Assembly: GCA_002360925.1 (NCBI GenBank)
Contig: DERN01000008.1
Location: 1 to 64,000, forward strand
Length of the DNA: 64,000 bases
Source of the DNA: Flavobacteriaceae bacterium UBA3339
GTDB lineage: Bacteria > Bacteroidota > Bacteroidia > Flavobacteriales > Flavobacteriaceae
Direction: 5' to 3'
Each line of letters begins with the position of its first letter. Position 1 is the stretch's first letter. The notes below the pieces were generated by a model. The model saw nothing but the letters and a program-made list of their open reading frames with translations. It was not told the DNA's origin and searched no databases. The position numbers were made by a program, and so were the translations under genes. Of the stretch, positions 33,525-42,390 are shown piece by piece.

Positions 33525-33911
33525 TTAATCGATATTATAACCTTGTTGTTCGTCTTCAATAAACCATTGAACTTTTCTAACTAAACTTCTAAGGATTTCT
33601 TCTCTTTTGTTTGCTGTTCCACTTTCAGCTAACGAAATTTTGTTGTTTAATGTAACAATATCATCTGTTAATTGACGTGCGCCAACATTTACGCGAATTC
33701 CAATCATCGCATCATCAGGAACGTCTTTAAAAACTTTGGTTAAATGTCCTCTCCAGTCAAAATCTTTTAAATCCTGAAAACGATCGGCATTTACCGTCAT
33801 ATAAACCGTTCTTACTTTGTTTACGATTTCAATATCGGTTTTTACCTCTTGTGCAAACACCTGAAACATTCCTCCAAATGTTAGCAAACTAATTAAAAAT
33901 AATTTTTTCAT
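33525..33911 (-). CDS. secreted protein of unknown function
   Basis: A 128-residue protein with a Sec signal peptide (MKKLFLISLLTFGGMFQVFAQ). The mature region (about 107 residues) carries EIVNKVRTVYMTVNADRFQDLKDFDW and GVRVNVGARQLTDDIVTLNN, with no domain I recognise. It is transcribed in the same direction as terC but a terminator separates them. Periplasmic or secreted location is inferred from the signal. Confidence 0.75.
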   Translation of the reverse strand: MKKLFLISLLTFGGMFQVFAQEVKTDIEIVNKVRTVYMTVNADRFQDLKDFDWRGHLTKVFKDVPDDAMIGIRVNVGARQLTDDIVTLNNKISLAESGTANKREEILRSLVRKVQWFIEDEQQGYNID

Positions 33912-33938
33912 AAAAACATTTCTTTTTACTAAAGATAT

Positions 33939-33968
33939 AAAAAAAATCGGATTAATCCGATTTTTTTC
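33939..33968 (-). terminator. terminator overlapping the terC stop codon
   Basis: AAAAAAATCGGAT / ATCCGATTTTTTT forms a palindrome whose right arm encodes the last codons (KKSD and stop) of terC. Coding sequence and terminator share the same bases. Confidence 0.8.
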
Positions 33969-34761
33969 TCATTTTCATATTTAAAAACTCTACAGCTAAC
34001 GAAAATGCAATTGCAAAGTAGAGATATCCTTTTGGAACAGCTCCTATATGTTCGCCTGCTAAAACAGCATCCGACAAATGCATTGATTCGGTCGTTAACA
34101 TAAATCCGATTAGAATTAAAAATGATAATGCTAAAATTTGAATAGAAGGATTTTTATTTACAAAGTTTCCAACCGGAACAGCAAAAAGCATCATAATAGC
34201 AACCGAAATAATAACTCCGGCAACCATAATAAATAGTTCTGGTCTTTGTCCCCAAAGTTCTACATGAGCAGGATATAGTCCGTTTGTCATTCCAACTGCA
34301 GTTAAAATACTGTCTACAGAGAAGATTAAATCGATCATTAAGATTTGAACGATTATCGAAGAAAACGAAACCGATCTTTTTGCTGCTGCATCTTTAGAGT
34401 CGGTAATATGTTCAATATTATTTACTTTTTCGTGGATTTCTTTGGTCGATTTATAAATCAAAAAGATCCCTCCGCCCAAAAGGATTAACGCTTGTCCGTT
34501 GATATGAGCTGTAAACCAACCCCAATCTATAGAGAACAAAGGTTCTTTCATTTTGGTTAACCACGTAATTGCGAATAATAATGCAATACGCATAAACATT
34601 GCTAATAAAAGACCGATTCTGGTTGCTTTTTTTCTTTGTTCTTCTGGTAATTTTCCTGTTACAATTGAAATGAAGATTACATTGTCAATACCTAATATAA
34701 TTTCTAAAAATGTAAGGGTTAAAAATGCGATCATCGCATCAACTGTGAAAAGTATTTCCAT
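33952..34761 (-). CDS. TerC family membrane protein
   Basis: The 269-residue integral membrane protein has seven or so helices and TerC motifs: FLEIILGIDNVIFISIVTGKLP near residue 20, GLLLAMFMRIALLFAITWL, VQILMIDLIFSVDSILTAVGM near 150, and SFLILIGFMLTTE. The conserved Asp residues (GIDN, SVDS) are present. TerC proteins are linked to metal handling (manganese export in several bacteria) and tellurite resistance; substrate here not known. It ends the murQ-DUF6095-lipoprotein-terC row of minus-strand genes. Confidence 0.93.
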   Translation of the reverse strand: MEILFTVDAMIAFLTLTFLEIILGIDNVIFISIVTGKLPEEQRKKATRIGLLLAMFMRIALLFAITWLTKMKEPLFSIDWGWFTAHINGQALILLGGGIFLIYKSTKEIHEKVNNIEHITDSKDAAAKRSVSFSSIIVQILMIDLIFSVDSILTAVGMTNGLYPAHVELWGQRPELFIMVAGVIISVAIMMLFAVPVGNFVNKNPSIQILALSFLILIGFMLTTESMHLSDAVLAGEHIGAVPKGYLYFAIAFSLAVEFLNMKMRKKSD

Positions 34762-34768
34762 AAACCGA

Positions 34769-35143
34769 TTATTCTTTAACTTTAGTTATTTGCCCTTTTT
34801 GTTTGTTTGTGTCGCCCACAATGCTGTATTCAAAAATATATCCATCTGCCGAAGTTGTCAATATTTTCATATGAATTCCTTTTTGTTCTGCCATATTTTT
34901 GGGATTTATTTTCTGTAAAACAAATTCACAGTCATTAATCCAACGAATACTTGCGGTATCGGTTTTTCCTTGATAAGTTTCGATTTGAAGTTCATTTGTT
35001 CTAACAAAAGTCGAAACGTGTTTTTCTCCGTTAATTTCTTGTTCAAACAAAAATTTTCCGGTTTTAAAATCAGTGCAATTTCGCTCCTGATTATAACATC
35101 CCGCTAAAAATAAAGGGAAAATCAATAAAAAAATCTTTTTCAT
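34769..35143 (-). CDS. small lipoprotein of unknown function
   Basis: The 124-residue protein has a lipoprotein signal (MKKIFLLIFPLFLAGC, lipobox LAGC). The mature part has RNCTDFKTGKFLFEQEINGEKHVSTFVRT and ASIRWINDCEFVLQKINPKNM, a beta-barrel-like calycin pattern I have seen in flavobacterial proteins often mislabelled 'DNA topoisomerase IV'. No enzyme motif supports that label. It lies two bases from the DUF6095 gene and seven from terC, within an apparent operon. Confidence 0.8.
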   Translation of the reverse strand: MKKIFLLIFPLFLAGCYNQERNCTDFKTGKFLFEQEINGEKHVSTFVRTNELQIETYQGKTDTASIRWINDCEFVLQKINPKNMAEQKGIHMKILTTSADGYIFEYSIVGDTNKQKGQITKVKE

Positions 35144-35145
35144 AA

Positions 35146-35376
35146 TTAGTCGTTAAATAAGCCGCTTACCATGGTTTTTAAACCTCTAAAAAATAAATAC
35201 ATAGAATATAAACAAATCAAGCATCCTAAAATAAGCACCGGATAATACAAAAAGTGCTCTTGGTTTTTGAAGGACGAATAAATAATTGTTGGACCCGTAA
35301 ACATTAAAAGAATGGCAATAAGCAAATTGCGTAATCCTTTATAAATCCTTGTTTTGTCTGTTCCTGAATTCTCCAT
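35146..35376 (-). CDS. DUF6095 family membrane protein
   Basis: The 76-residue protein has two membrane helices (LLIAILLMFTGPTIIYSSF and YYPVLILGCLICLYSMYLFF) joined by a short loop, ending in GLKTMVSGLFND. This fits the flavobacterial DUF6095 family, of unknown function. Its first 38 bases overlap the 3' end of murQ in another frame, showing tight coupling. Confidence 0.82.
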   Translation of the reverse strand: MENSGTDKTRIYKGLRNLLIAILLMFTGPTIIYSSFKNQEHFLYYPVLILGCLICLYSMYLFFRGLKTMVSGLFND

Positions 35377-36178
35377 AATGTTCTATTGCATTTCGTACGT
35401 TTCCGTATGTTTCTATTAATATTTTGCTTTCTTCATAATCGATTTTAAGTTCATTTTGAACCATTCTAATTGCTCGATCGACTAATTTATCGTTCGATAA
35501 TTTCATGTCGACCATTTTATTTCCTTTTACATGACCTAATTGAATCATAGTTGAAGTTGAAATCATATTTAGAACTAACTTTTGGGCTGTTCCGGCTTTC
35601 ATTCGCGAACTTCCGGTTACAAATTCGGAACCAACCACAACTTCAATCGGAAAATCGGCTATTAAAGCCAAAGGACTTCCTGCATTACAAGTGATTACGC
35701 CTGTTGGAATATTATTTACTTTACAGAATTCTAATCCACCTAAAACATACGGAGTTGTTCCTGAAGCGGCAATTCCAATAACAAAATCATTTTCGTTTAT
35801 TTGATAATTTTTCAGATCAATTTCGGCTTGATTTCGATTGTCTTCAGCATTTTCGACTGCTTTTCGAATCGCTTGATCACCTCCTGCAATCAATCCTATT
35901 ACTTTATCATAATCAACTCCAAAAGTTGGCGGACATTCCGAAGCGTCCACAATTCCTAATCTTCCCGAAGTTCCGGCTCCGATATAGAATAATCTTCCGC
36001 CTTTTTTCAATTGCGAAACGATTTTAATAACAGCTTTTTCGATTTGAGGAATTGCTTTTTCTACAGCAAAAGGTACTGTTTGATCTTCTTTATTGATGTT
36101 TATAAGTAAATCTAAAACACGCATCTGTTCTAAATGATGATAATTAGATTCAGATTCTGTGGTTTTATCGAAGTTCAT
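35339..36178 (-). CDS. murQ: N-acetylmuramic acid 6-phosphate etherase
   Basis: The 279-residue SIS-domain lyase cleaves the D-lactyl ether of MurNAc-6-phosphate during cell-wall recycling. Motifs: LFYIGAGTSGRLGIVDASECPPTFG near residues 60-85, VIGIAASGTTPYVLGGL, and GSSRMKAGTAQKLVLNMISTSTMI near 190-215. Length is normal or slightly short. I see no anmK or other recycling gene nearby; instead it heads the DUF6095, lipoprotein and terC row. Confidence 0.95.
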   Translation of the reverse strand: MNFDKTTESESNYHHLEQMRVLDLLININKEDQTVPFAVEKAIPQIEKAVIKIVSQLKKGGRLFYIGAGTSGRLGIVDASECPPTFGVDYDKVIGLIAGGDQAIRKAVENAEDNRNQAEIDLKNYQINENDFVIGIAASGTTPYVLGGLEFCKVNNIPTGVITCNAGSPLALIADFPIEVVVGSEFVTGSSRMKAGTAQKLVLNMISTSTMIQLGHVKGNKMVDMKLSNDKLVDRAIRMVQNELKIDYEESKILIETYGNVRNAIEHYGEFRNRQNKDL

Positions 36179-36270
36179 ATTGAATGATTAAAGTAACAAA
36201 TTTAGCTAAAATTTGATTTAGATTGATAATTTCTAGTAATAAAACCAAATTTCGTAGTACTTTTGCAGCC

Positions 36271-36561
36271 AGCAGACCGCCTTATCGCTGGCTTATGTCA
36301 GAGGAAAGTCCGGGCACCACAGAGCAGGATAGCGGATAACGCCCGCCCGTTGCAAGACGAGGACAAGTGCAACAGAAAGGATGTACAGTTCGGCTGTAGT
36401 GAAATCAGGTAAACTCTATCCGGTGAAATGCCATGTAAACCAACGCTAAGGACTGCTCGTCTAAGTTGGAGGGTAGGCAGATGGAATGTTTGGGTAACCA
36501 CTCATCTAGATAAATGATAAGGAAAGATTATTCTTTACAGAACCCGGCTTATAGGTCTGCT
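36271..36561 (+). ncRNA. rnpB: RNase P RNA, bacterial class A
   Basis: The RNA has the closing helix AGCAGACC / GGTCTGCT at its ends, the conserved GAGGAAAGTCCGGGC block near 36301-36316, the ACAGAAA segment in the middle, GGTAAACTC and AACCC blocks, and the final ACAGAACCCGGCTTA near 36538. It is the catalytic subunit that matures tRNA 5' ends. A TACTTTTG box at 36258-36265 gives a start site close to 36271. Ends are estimated from the terminal helix. Confidence 0.95.
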
Positions 36562-36577
36562 TTTTATATAAAATATA

Positions 36578-36614
36578 CAAAAGAACTTGTCTCAGAGGCA
36601 AGTTCTTTTGCATA
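36578..36614. terminator. hairpin between rnpB and kdsA
   Basis: CAAAAGAACTTG / CAAGTTCTTTTG with a nine-base loop; bidirectional in appearance and placed between convergent rnpB and kdsA. Confidence 0.8.
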
Positions 36615-36631
36615 ATAAAGTTTATTTGTAT

Positions 36632-37450
36632 CTAAAACCCATTAACTGTTTGGCGTATTGCAACTAATTTTTTCATTAAATCTTCGAAATAATCTAAATG
36701 CAACATATTTGCTCCGTCGCTTTTTGCATTTGCTGGATCAAAATGTGTTTCAATAAAAATTCCATCAACTCCAACTGCGATTCCTGCTTTAGCGACTGTT
36801 TCAATTAAGTCAGGTCTTCCGCCCGTAACTCCGCTAGCTTGATTTGGTTGTTGTAATGAATGTGTAATGTCTAAAACGGTTGTTGCATATTGTTGCATTG
36901 TAGGAATTCCTCTGTAATCAACAATCATATCCTGATATCCAAACATAGTTCCTCGGTCGGTTACCATTACATTTTCGTTTTGACAATCTAATACTTTCTG
37001 AACAGCATGTTTCATACTTTCAGGACTCATAAATTGTCCCTTTTTTAAATTAACTGTTTTTCCGGTGTTAGCCGCAGCAACAACTAAATCGGTTTGGCGA
37101 ACTAAAAAAGCAGGAATTTGAAGTATGTCAACATAAGCAGCTGCCATTTCGGCATCGCTATTCTCATGAATATCTGTTACAGTCGGAATATTGAATTCTT
37201 TCGAAACTTTTTCAAGTATTTTTAATGCTTTTTCATCTCCAATTCCTGTAAAAGAATCAATTCGAGAACGATTTGCCTTTTTAAAAGAACCTTTGAAAAC
37301 AAACGGAATCTTTAAATCATTGGTTATTTTAACTAAACGTTCGGCAATTTTAAAAGCCATTTCTTCGCCTTCAATAGCACAAGGCCCAGCTAAAACAAAG
37401 AAGTTTCCGCTATCTAAGTTTTTAATATTTGGTATATTTTCTAAATTCAT
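36632..37450 (-). CDS. kdsA: 3-deoxy-8-phosphooctulonate synthase (KDO-8-P synthase)
   Basis: The 272-residue enzyme condenses phosphoenolpyruvate with arabinose-5-phosphate for lipopolysaccharide KDO. Motifs: FFVLAGPCAIEGEEMAF near residue 20, FKGSFKKANRSRIDSFTGIG, TDIHENSDAEMAA, PAFLVRQTDLVVAAANTGK, MVTDRGTMFGYQDMIVDYRGIP and GIFIETHFDPANAKSDG. The ATG at 37450 (MNLENIP) is used; an upstream in-frame extension would lie in the DUF4199 gene. The metal ligands Cys27-like (GPCAIE) and the downstream HFDP are present. The start is four bases from the DUF4199 stop. Confidence 0.95.
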   Translation of the reverse strand: MNLENIPNIKNLDSGNFFVLAGPCAIEGEEMAFKIAERLVKITNDLKIPFVFKGSFKKANRSRIDSFTGIGDEKALKILEKVSKEFNIPTVTDIHENSDAEMAAAYVDILQIPAFLVRQTDLVVAAANTGKTVNLKKGQFMSPESMKHAVQKVLDCQNENVMVTDRGTMFGYQDMIVDYRGIPTMQQYATTVLDITHSLQQPNQASGVTGGRPDLIETVAKAGIAVGVDGIFIETHFDPANAKSDGANMLHLDYFEDLMKKLVAIRQTVNGF

Positions 37451-37454
37451 AGTT

Positions 37455-37970
37455 TTACTTTTTATTTGTTGTTGCAACTTTGGTTTCGGTGTTTGGTTTG
37501 GTTTTGAAAACCCAAGCATATAAAGCAGAAAAAATAACTCCTAACGAAAGCGCATTCATAATTCCTTGACGAATTGTAAATTCTAAATTATGAACCAATT
37601 CTAAAGCCTCTCTAGTTTGGTTTCCTTTTGATAATTGATATTGAATAATATTTTCGAAATATTCTGGCGAAATAGATTCATAAATAATGTATTGCGAAAT
37701 CGGATTTAAAATAGTTAGCAACCCGGTAACAAACAAACCAAATTTAAATGCTTTCGTAAAAGGCCATTCAGCTCCTTTTCCTAAACTCTTTTTTTTATCG
37801 ATAAAAGCAATTGCCCATAAAAAAGTAAGAATAATGTAATAAAGAAAAGCGGTAATGATAATGTTGCTGAAATCTTCGTGAAATCCTAAAGTCTTTTCTA
37901 AAGCAGCCCACAAACAGCTATAAATTGTAATAATTGCAGCCCATTTTAGCTCTATTCCTATTTTGTCCAT
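37455..37970 (-). CDS. DUF4199 domain membrane protein
   Basis: The 171-residue protein has four membrane helices: about 10-25, 35-55 (NIIITAFLYYIILTFLWAIAFI), 75-95 (FGLFVTGLLTILNPISQYIIY) and 138-155 (NALSLGVIFSALYAWVF). The layout and the KGAEWPFTKAFKFGL motif match Bacteroidota DUF4199, of unknown function. It is in one operon with kdsA, four bases apart. The tail is Lys/Thr-rich. Confidence 0.85.
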   Translation of the reverse strand: MDKIGIELKWAAIITIYSCLWAALEKTLGFHEDFSNIIITAFLYYIILTFLWAIAFIDKKKSLGKGAEWPFTKAFKFGLFVTGLLTILNPISQYIIYESISPEYFENIIQYQLSKGNQTREALELVHNLEFTIRQGIMNALSLGVIFSALYAWVFKTKPNTETKVATTNKK

Positions 37971-38109
37971 TTACACTTGTAAGTTTTAACAAATTTACTC
38001 AATATATAGACACAAAAAAAATCCCAAATGATAAAAATATATTAACATTTTTCATATATTTAGATAAAAGAAAGAAAATAATTGTCTATAAACCAATATT
38101 TTAAAAGCT

Positions 38110-38613
38110 ATGAAAAAATTGATTTTAATCAGACATGGAAAATCCTCGTGGGATCTACCTTTAGAAGATCACGAACGTCCGCTTTCGAATAAGGGAATTT
38201 TAAATTCTAATAAAGTTTTCGAAACGATTCAAACCAAGCTTCCCGAACGTTTTTTAGTTTGGTCAAGTACGGCAAAACGAGCGCATGACACAGCAAAAAT
38301 ATTTAACGAAGTTTTAAATATTCCACAAGAATTAACGATTTTAAAACCAGAATTATATACGTTTGATTATCAAAACTTAATCAAATCTATACGAAATTGT
38401 GAAAATTTAATTCCGAATTTAATTCTTTTCGGACATAATAACGCAATTACAGATTTTGTTAATACATTTGGGAATAAATACATCGAAAACGTTCCAACAT
38501 CAGGTATTGTAATGCTTGAATTTGAAGAAGAAAATTGGGGCGAAATTCAAAAAGGTACAATTTTAACCACATTATTTCCAAAAGATTTATCCAATGCAAT
38601 TAACGCATCCTAA
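38110..38613 (+). CDS. sixA: SixA-like histidine phosphatase
   Basis: The 167-residue protein belongs to the histidine phosphatase superfamily: LILIRHGKSSWDLPLEDHERPLSNKG near the N-terminus (catalytic RHG), VWSSTAKRAHDTAKIF, and LILFGHNNAITDFVNTFG with the second catalytic His. It lacks a signal peptide and is short, as in SixA-type phosphohistidine phosphatases. Its last 20 bases overlap the ppk1 start, so the two are coupled; a role in phosphate or polyphosphate signalling is an inference from this. Confidence 0.87.
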   Translation: MKKLILIRHGKSSWDLPLEDHERPLSNKGILNSNKVFETIQTKLPERFLVWSSTAKRAHDTAKIFNEVLNIPQELTILKPELYTFDYQNLIKSIRNCENLIPNLILFGHNNAITDFVNTFGNKYIENVPTSGIVMLEFEEENWGEIQKGTILTTLFPKDLSNAINAS

Positions 38614-40681
38614 ATATATTGACAGAGAAAAAAGCTGGCTTGCTTTTAATGAACGAGTTTTACAAGAAGCAGCCGATAAAACAGTTCCTTTATTAAACAG
38701 ATTACGTTTTTTAGGAATTTTCTCGAACAATTTAGACGAGTTTTTTAGAGTTCGTTATGCAACAGTTCGAAGAATTTCTATTGCAAACGAAGGAAGTAAA
38801 AGATTGATAAACGGAGTTGATGCAAAAACGCTTTTACTCGAAATTACCGATATTGTTATTAAGCAACAATCAAAAAGTTTGGAAATCTTGAAAGAGATTG
38901 AAAACGAGCTTGAAAACGAAAATATTTACATTGTTGATGAAAAAGATTTAGATGAAAGTCAGCAAATTTTTATTAAAGAATTCTTTATTCATACAATAAG
39001 TCCGGTTTTAATGACGATCATTTTAAATGATTTGGCAGAATTTCCACATTTAAGAGATTCGTATGGATATTTAGCTGTAAAACTGATAAAAAAATCGGAT
39101 GAAGATTCGATTAAATCAGTTAAAAAGCGTACGCGTTATGCGTTGATCGAAATGCCAGCGCATATAAATCGTTTTGTTGTTTTACCAGAAAAAGACGGGA
39201 AACAATTCGTTATTTTATTAGATGATGTAATTCGTTTCAATTTAGATTACATTTTTTCAATTTTCGATTACGAAAGTATTTCGGCTCACATGATTAAAAT
39301 CACACGCGATGCCGAATTAGATTTCGATTCAGATCTTCATAAATCGTTCCTTGAGAAAATATCGAATTCGGTTCGCGATCGTAGAGTTGGCGAAGTAGTT
39401 CGTTTCGTTTATGACGATCAAATAGATAACGATACTTTGCGTTTTTTCTTAGATAAAATGGATATTGAATCGGTTGATAGTATTATTCCAGGCGGAAGAT
39501 ATCACAATCGACGCGATTATATGAATTTTCCGAATTTAGGACGAAAAGATTTAACGATCGGGAAAATTCAACCACTTCCTGTAAACGGTTTAAGCTTAGA
39601 AGCAAGTATGATTCAGCAAATTAAAAACAAAGACTTTTTGGTTCATACGCCGTTTCAATCGTTTAATTATATTGTAAAATTTTTGCGCGAAGCAGCTTTA
39701 GATCCTAAAGTTACGAGCATAAAAATTACGTTGTATCGTTTGGCTAAAAACTCTCAGATTATTTCGTCTTTAATAAATGCGGCTAAAAACGGAAAACAAG
39801 TTACAGTTCAAATCGAACTTCAAGCACGTTTTGACGAAACAAGCAATATCAATTATGCCGAAATCATGCAAGCAGAAGGAATTAAGCTTATTTTTGGTGT
39901 AAAAGGACTTAAAGTTCACAGTAAAATTTGTGTTGTTGAACGATTAGAAAATAAGAAAATTAAACGTTACGGATTTATTTCGACCGGAAACTTCAACGAA
40001 AGTACTTCAACTATTTATACCGATGTTACTTTAATGACATCGAACAATAGAATTATGAAGGAAGTAAGTAAGGTTTTTGAATTTTTCGAAGTAAATTACA
40101 AAATCTATCGCTATAAGGATTTAATTGTTTCGCCACATTACACAAGAACTAAATTTGTGAAATTGATCGATAAAGAAATCGAAAAAGCCTTAAACGATCA
40201 ACCAGCAATGATTCGATTAAAAATGAATAGTTTGTCTGATTATAAAATGATCGATAAATTATACGAAGCAAGTCGAGCTGGCGTAAAAGTAGAATTAATT
40301 GTTCGCGGAATTTGCTGTTTAATTCCGGGAGTTCCAGGAATGAGTGACAATATAGAAGCAATTAGTATTGTAGATAATCTTTTAGAACATTCCAGAATTT
40401 ACATTTTCGGAACAGATGAAGAATCGCAAGTTTACATTTCGTCTGCCGATTTCATGACTCGAAATATCGACGAACGCGTAGAAGTTACGTGTCCTATTTA
40501 TGATGAAGATATTAAAACAGAATTAATCGATACGTTTAAAATCTATTGGAACGGAAATGTGAAAGTCCGTTTACATTCTGAACGATTAGAAAATAGATAT
40601 AAACGTACAGGAGAAAATCGTTTTAGAGCACAAGATGAATTATACAATTATTATCGAAACAAAATAGAAGTTATTTTATAA
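38594..40681 (+). CDS. ppk1: polyphosphate kinase 1
   Basis: The 695-residue PPK1 makes polyphosphate from ATP. Domains in order: N-terminal helical (YIDREKSWLAFNERVLQEAAD), head domain, and two phospholipase-D-like catalytic domains with KGLKVHSKICVVERL near residue 435 (autophosphorylated His) and LLEHSRIYIFGTDEESQVYISSADFMTRNIDERVEV near 595 (second catalytic His). Length is normal. It overlaps the SixA-like gene and is followed two bases later by ppx, forming a polyphosphate operon. Confidence 0.96.
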   Translation: MQLTHPKYIDREKSWLAFNERVLQEAADKTVPLLNRLRFLGIFSNNLDEFFRVRYATVRRISIANEGSKRLINGVDAKTLLLEITDIVIKQQSKSLEILKEIENELENENIYIVDEKDLDESQQIFIKEFFIHTISPVLMTIILNDLAEFPHLRDSYGYLAVKLIKKSDEDSIKSVKKRTRYALIEMPAHINRFVVLPEKDGKQFVILLDDVIRFNLDYIFSIFDYESISAHMIKITRDAELDFDSDLHKSFLEKISNSVRDRRVGEVVRFVYDDQIDNDTLRFFLDKMDIESVDSIIPGGRYHNRRDYMNFPNLGRKDLTIGKIQPLPVNGLSLEASMIQQIKNKDFLVHTPFQSFNYIVKFLREAALDPKVTSIKITLYRLAKNSQIISSLINAAKNGKQVTVQIELQARFDETSNINYAEIMQAEGIKLIFGVKGLKVHSKICVVERLENKKIKRYGFISTGNFNESTSTIYTDVTLMTSNNRIMKEVSKVFEFFEVNYKIYRYKDLIVSPHYTRTKFVKLIDKEIEKALNDQPAMIRLKMNSLSDYKMIDKLYEASRAGVKVELIVRGICCLIPGVPGMSDNIEAISIVDNLLEHSRIYIFGTDEESQVYISSADFMTRNIDERVEVTCPIYDEDIKTELIDTFKIYWNGNVKVRLHSERLENRYKRTGENRFRAQDELYNYYRNKIEVIL

Positions 40682-40683
40682 TA

Positions 40684-41601
40684 ATGATCAAAATAAAAAA
40701 ATATGCTGCAATAGATATTGGTTCTAATGCCATGCGTATCTTAATTGCAAACGTTATAGAAGAGGTAAATAAGCCTACGCAATTCAATAAAAGTCATTTA
40801 ATTCGTGTTCCGATTCGTTTAGGACAAGATGCTTTTACAGTTGGAGAAATTTCGGAAGAAAATGCCGAAAGAATGATAAAAGCAATGAAGGCTTTTAAAT
40901 TATTGATGGAAGTTTATAAAGTCGAAAAATACGCAGCTTGTGCGACTTCAGCCATGCGCGAAGCTTTTAACGGGAAAGAATTAGCTGAAGAAATTGCCGA
41001 GAAAACCGATATAGAAATTGATATTATTGACGGAAAAACAGAAGCTGCCATTATTGCGAATTCTGATTTAGCTTCGTACATTAAAAAAGAAGGACATTAT
41101 TTATATGTTGATGTTGGTGGCGGAAGTACTGAATTTACTTTGTTTTCAGACGGAAAACAGATTGTTTCTAAATCGTTTAAAAACGGAACAGTTCGTTTAC
41201 TAAATAATATGGTTACCGAAAGTGTTTGGTACGAAATAGAAAAATGGATTCGATTGCAAACACAAGATTTAGATAAAGTTGAATTGATTGGTTCTGGCGG
41301 AAATATCAATAAAATTTTTAAAATGTCTGGAAAAAGTCAAGAAAAACCTTTGACTCAGATTTATTTAAATCAACAATTTAAATATCTAAATTCGCTTTCG
41401 TACGACGAACGTATTTCGACTTTAGCATTAAATACCGATAGAGCTGATGTAATTATTCCGGCAATTAAAATTTATGTAAACGCAATGAAATGGAGTAATG
41501 CAAAACATATTTATGTTCCAAAAATTGGTTTATCGGACGGAATTGTTAAAGCAATGTATTTTGAAAACGCTAAAATAAAAACGCATATCATTAATCCTTA
41601 A
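40684..41601 (+). CDS. ppx: exopolyphosphatase / GppA-type phosphatase
   Basis: The 305-residue protein has the ASKHA fold of Ppx/GppA: YAAIDIGSNAMRILIANV near the N-terminus (phosphate 1), AACATSAMREAFNG, DVGGGSTEFTLF near 140, and IELIGSGGNINKIFKMSG. It lacks the long C-terminal HD-like domain of E. coli Ppx, so it is the short form. It should degrade polyphosphate made by the adjacent ppk1, or pppGpp. The gene starts two bases after ppk1. Confidence 0.92.
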   Translation: MIKIKKYAAIDIGSNAMRILIANVIEEVNKPTQFNKSHLIRVPIRLGQDAFTVGEISEENAERMIKAMKAFKLLMEVYKVEKYAACATSAMREAFNGKELAEEIAEKTDIEIDIIDGKTEAAIIANSDLASYIKKEGHYLYVDVGGGSTEFTLFSDGKQIVSKSFKNGTVRLLNNMVTESVWYEIEKWIRLQTQDLDKVELIGSGGNINKIFKMSGKSQEKPLTQIYLNQQFKYLNSLSYDERISTLALNTDRADVIIPAIKIYVNAMKWSNAKHIYVPKIGLSDGIVKAMYFENAKIKTHIINP

Positions 41602-41625
41602 AAATTTGAAAGGAAAGTTCTAAAA

Positions 41626-42390
41626 ATGAATTTCGAAGAATTAAAAGAATACTTAAATTTTAAAGCCGATCAATACAATAATCCCAATTTTATAGGAACC
41701 GATCCTATACAAATTCCACATAGATTCTCGCTCAAAGAAGATATTGAAATCAGTGGTTTTCTAGCTTCTACTATTGCTTGGGGAAACCGAAAAATGATTA
41801 TTAATAGTGCAACAAAAATGATGAATGTTATGGGAAACAGTCCATACGATTTTGTAATGAATGCAACAAATAATCAGATTGAAGATATTGAAAAGGTAGT
41901 TCATAGAACTTTTAATACAGACGATTTTAAATTTTTTGTAAGATCGTTGAAGAACATTTTTACAAATCATAACGGTTTAGAAAACGTCTTTTCTCAAAAC
42001 AACGAACTTGTTTTACAACACAGAATATCAAATTTCAAAAAAGTCTTTTTCGAAATAGATCATTTAAACCGAACAACTAAACATATTTCGGATCCGCAAA
42101 AAGGATCTTCTTCTAAAAGGATTAATATGTTTCTAAGATGGATGGTTCGAAACGATAATAAAGGAGTAGATTTTGGTCTTTGGGAATCCATTTCTCCATC
42201 AGAATTATCGTGCCCATTAGATGTTCATTCAGGAAACGTTGCGCGAGCTTTGGGAATTTTGAATCGCAAACAAAACGACGCTAAAGCATTACAAGAATTA
42301 GATGAGGCTTTGCGAAAATTCGATCCGATTGATCCCGTAAAATATGATTTCGCTTTATTTGGTTTAGGAGTTTTTGAAGGAATTAAATAG
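41626..42390 (+). CDS. TIGR02757 family protein (DUF2400)
   Basis: The 254-residue soluble protein has the TIGR02757/DUF2400 pattern: PNFIGTDPIQIPHRF near residue 20, EISGFLASTIAWGNRKMII, KRINMFLRWMVRNDNKGVDFGLW, and CPLDVHSGNVARALGIL. The family is widespread, includes HhH-DNA glycosylase-like folds, and has no established activity. It follows ppx by 24 bases and overlaps the convergent glycosyltransferase gene by eight bases at their stops. Confidence 0.9.
   Translation: MNFEELKEYLNFKADQYNNPNFIGTDPIQIPHRFSLKEDIEISGFLASTIAWGNRKMIINSATKMMNVMGNSPYDFVMNATNNQIEDIEKVVHRTFNTDDFKFFVRSLKNIFTNHNGLENVFSQNNELVLQHRISNFKKVFFEIDHLNRTTKHISDPQKGSSSKRINMFLRWMVRNDNKGVDFGLWESISPSELSCPLDVHSGNVARALGILNRKQNDAKALQELDEALRKFDPIDPVKYDFALFGLGVFEGIK

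Noticed and set aside
34769..35143. 'DNA topoisomerase IV' label used for similar small lipoproteins
   Set aside because: The protein has a lipobox and only 124 residues, with no topoisomerase motif; the label is an annotation error carried over in the family.
36298..36501. Antisense frame of 67 residues inside the RNase P RNA
   Set aside because: It is a chance open frame across a structured RNA gene with strong conserved blocks on the plus strand.
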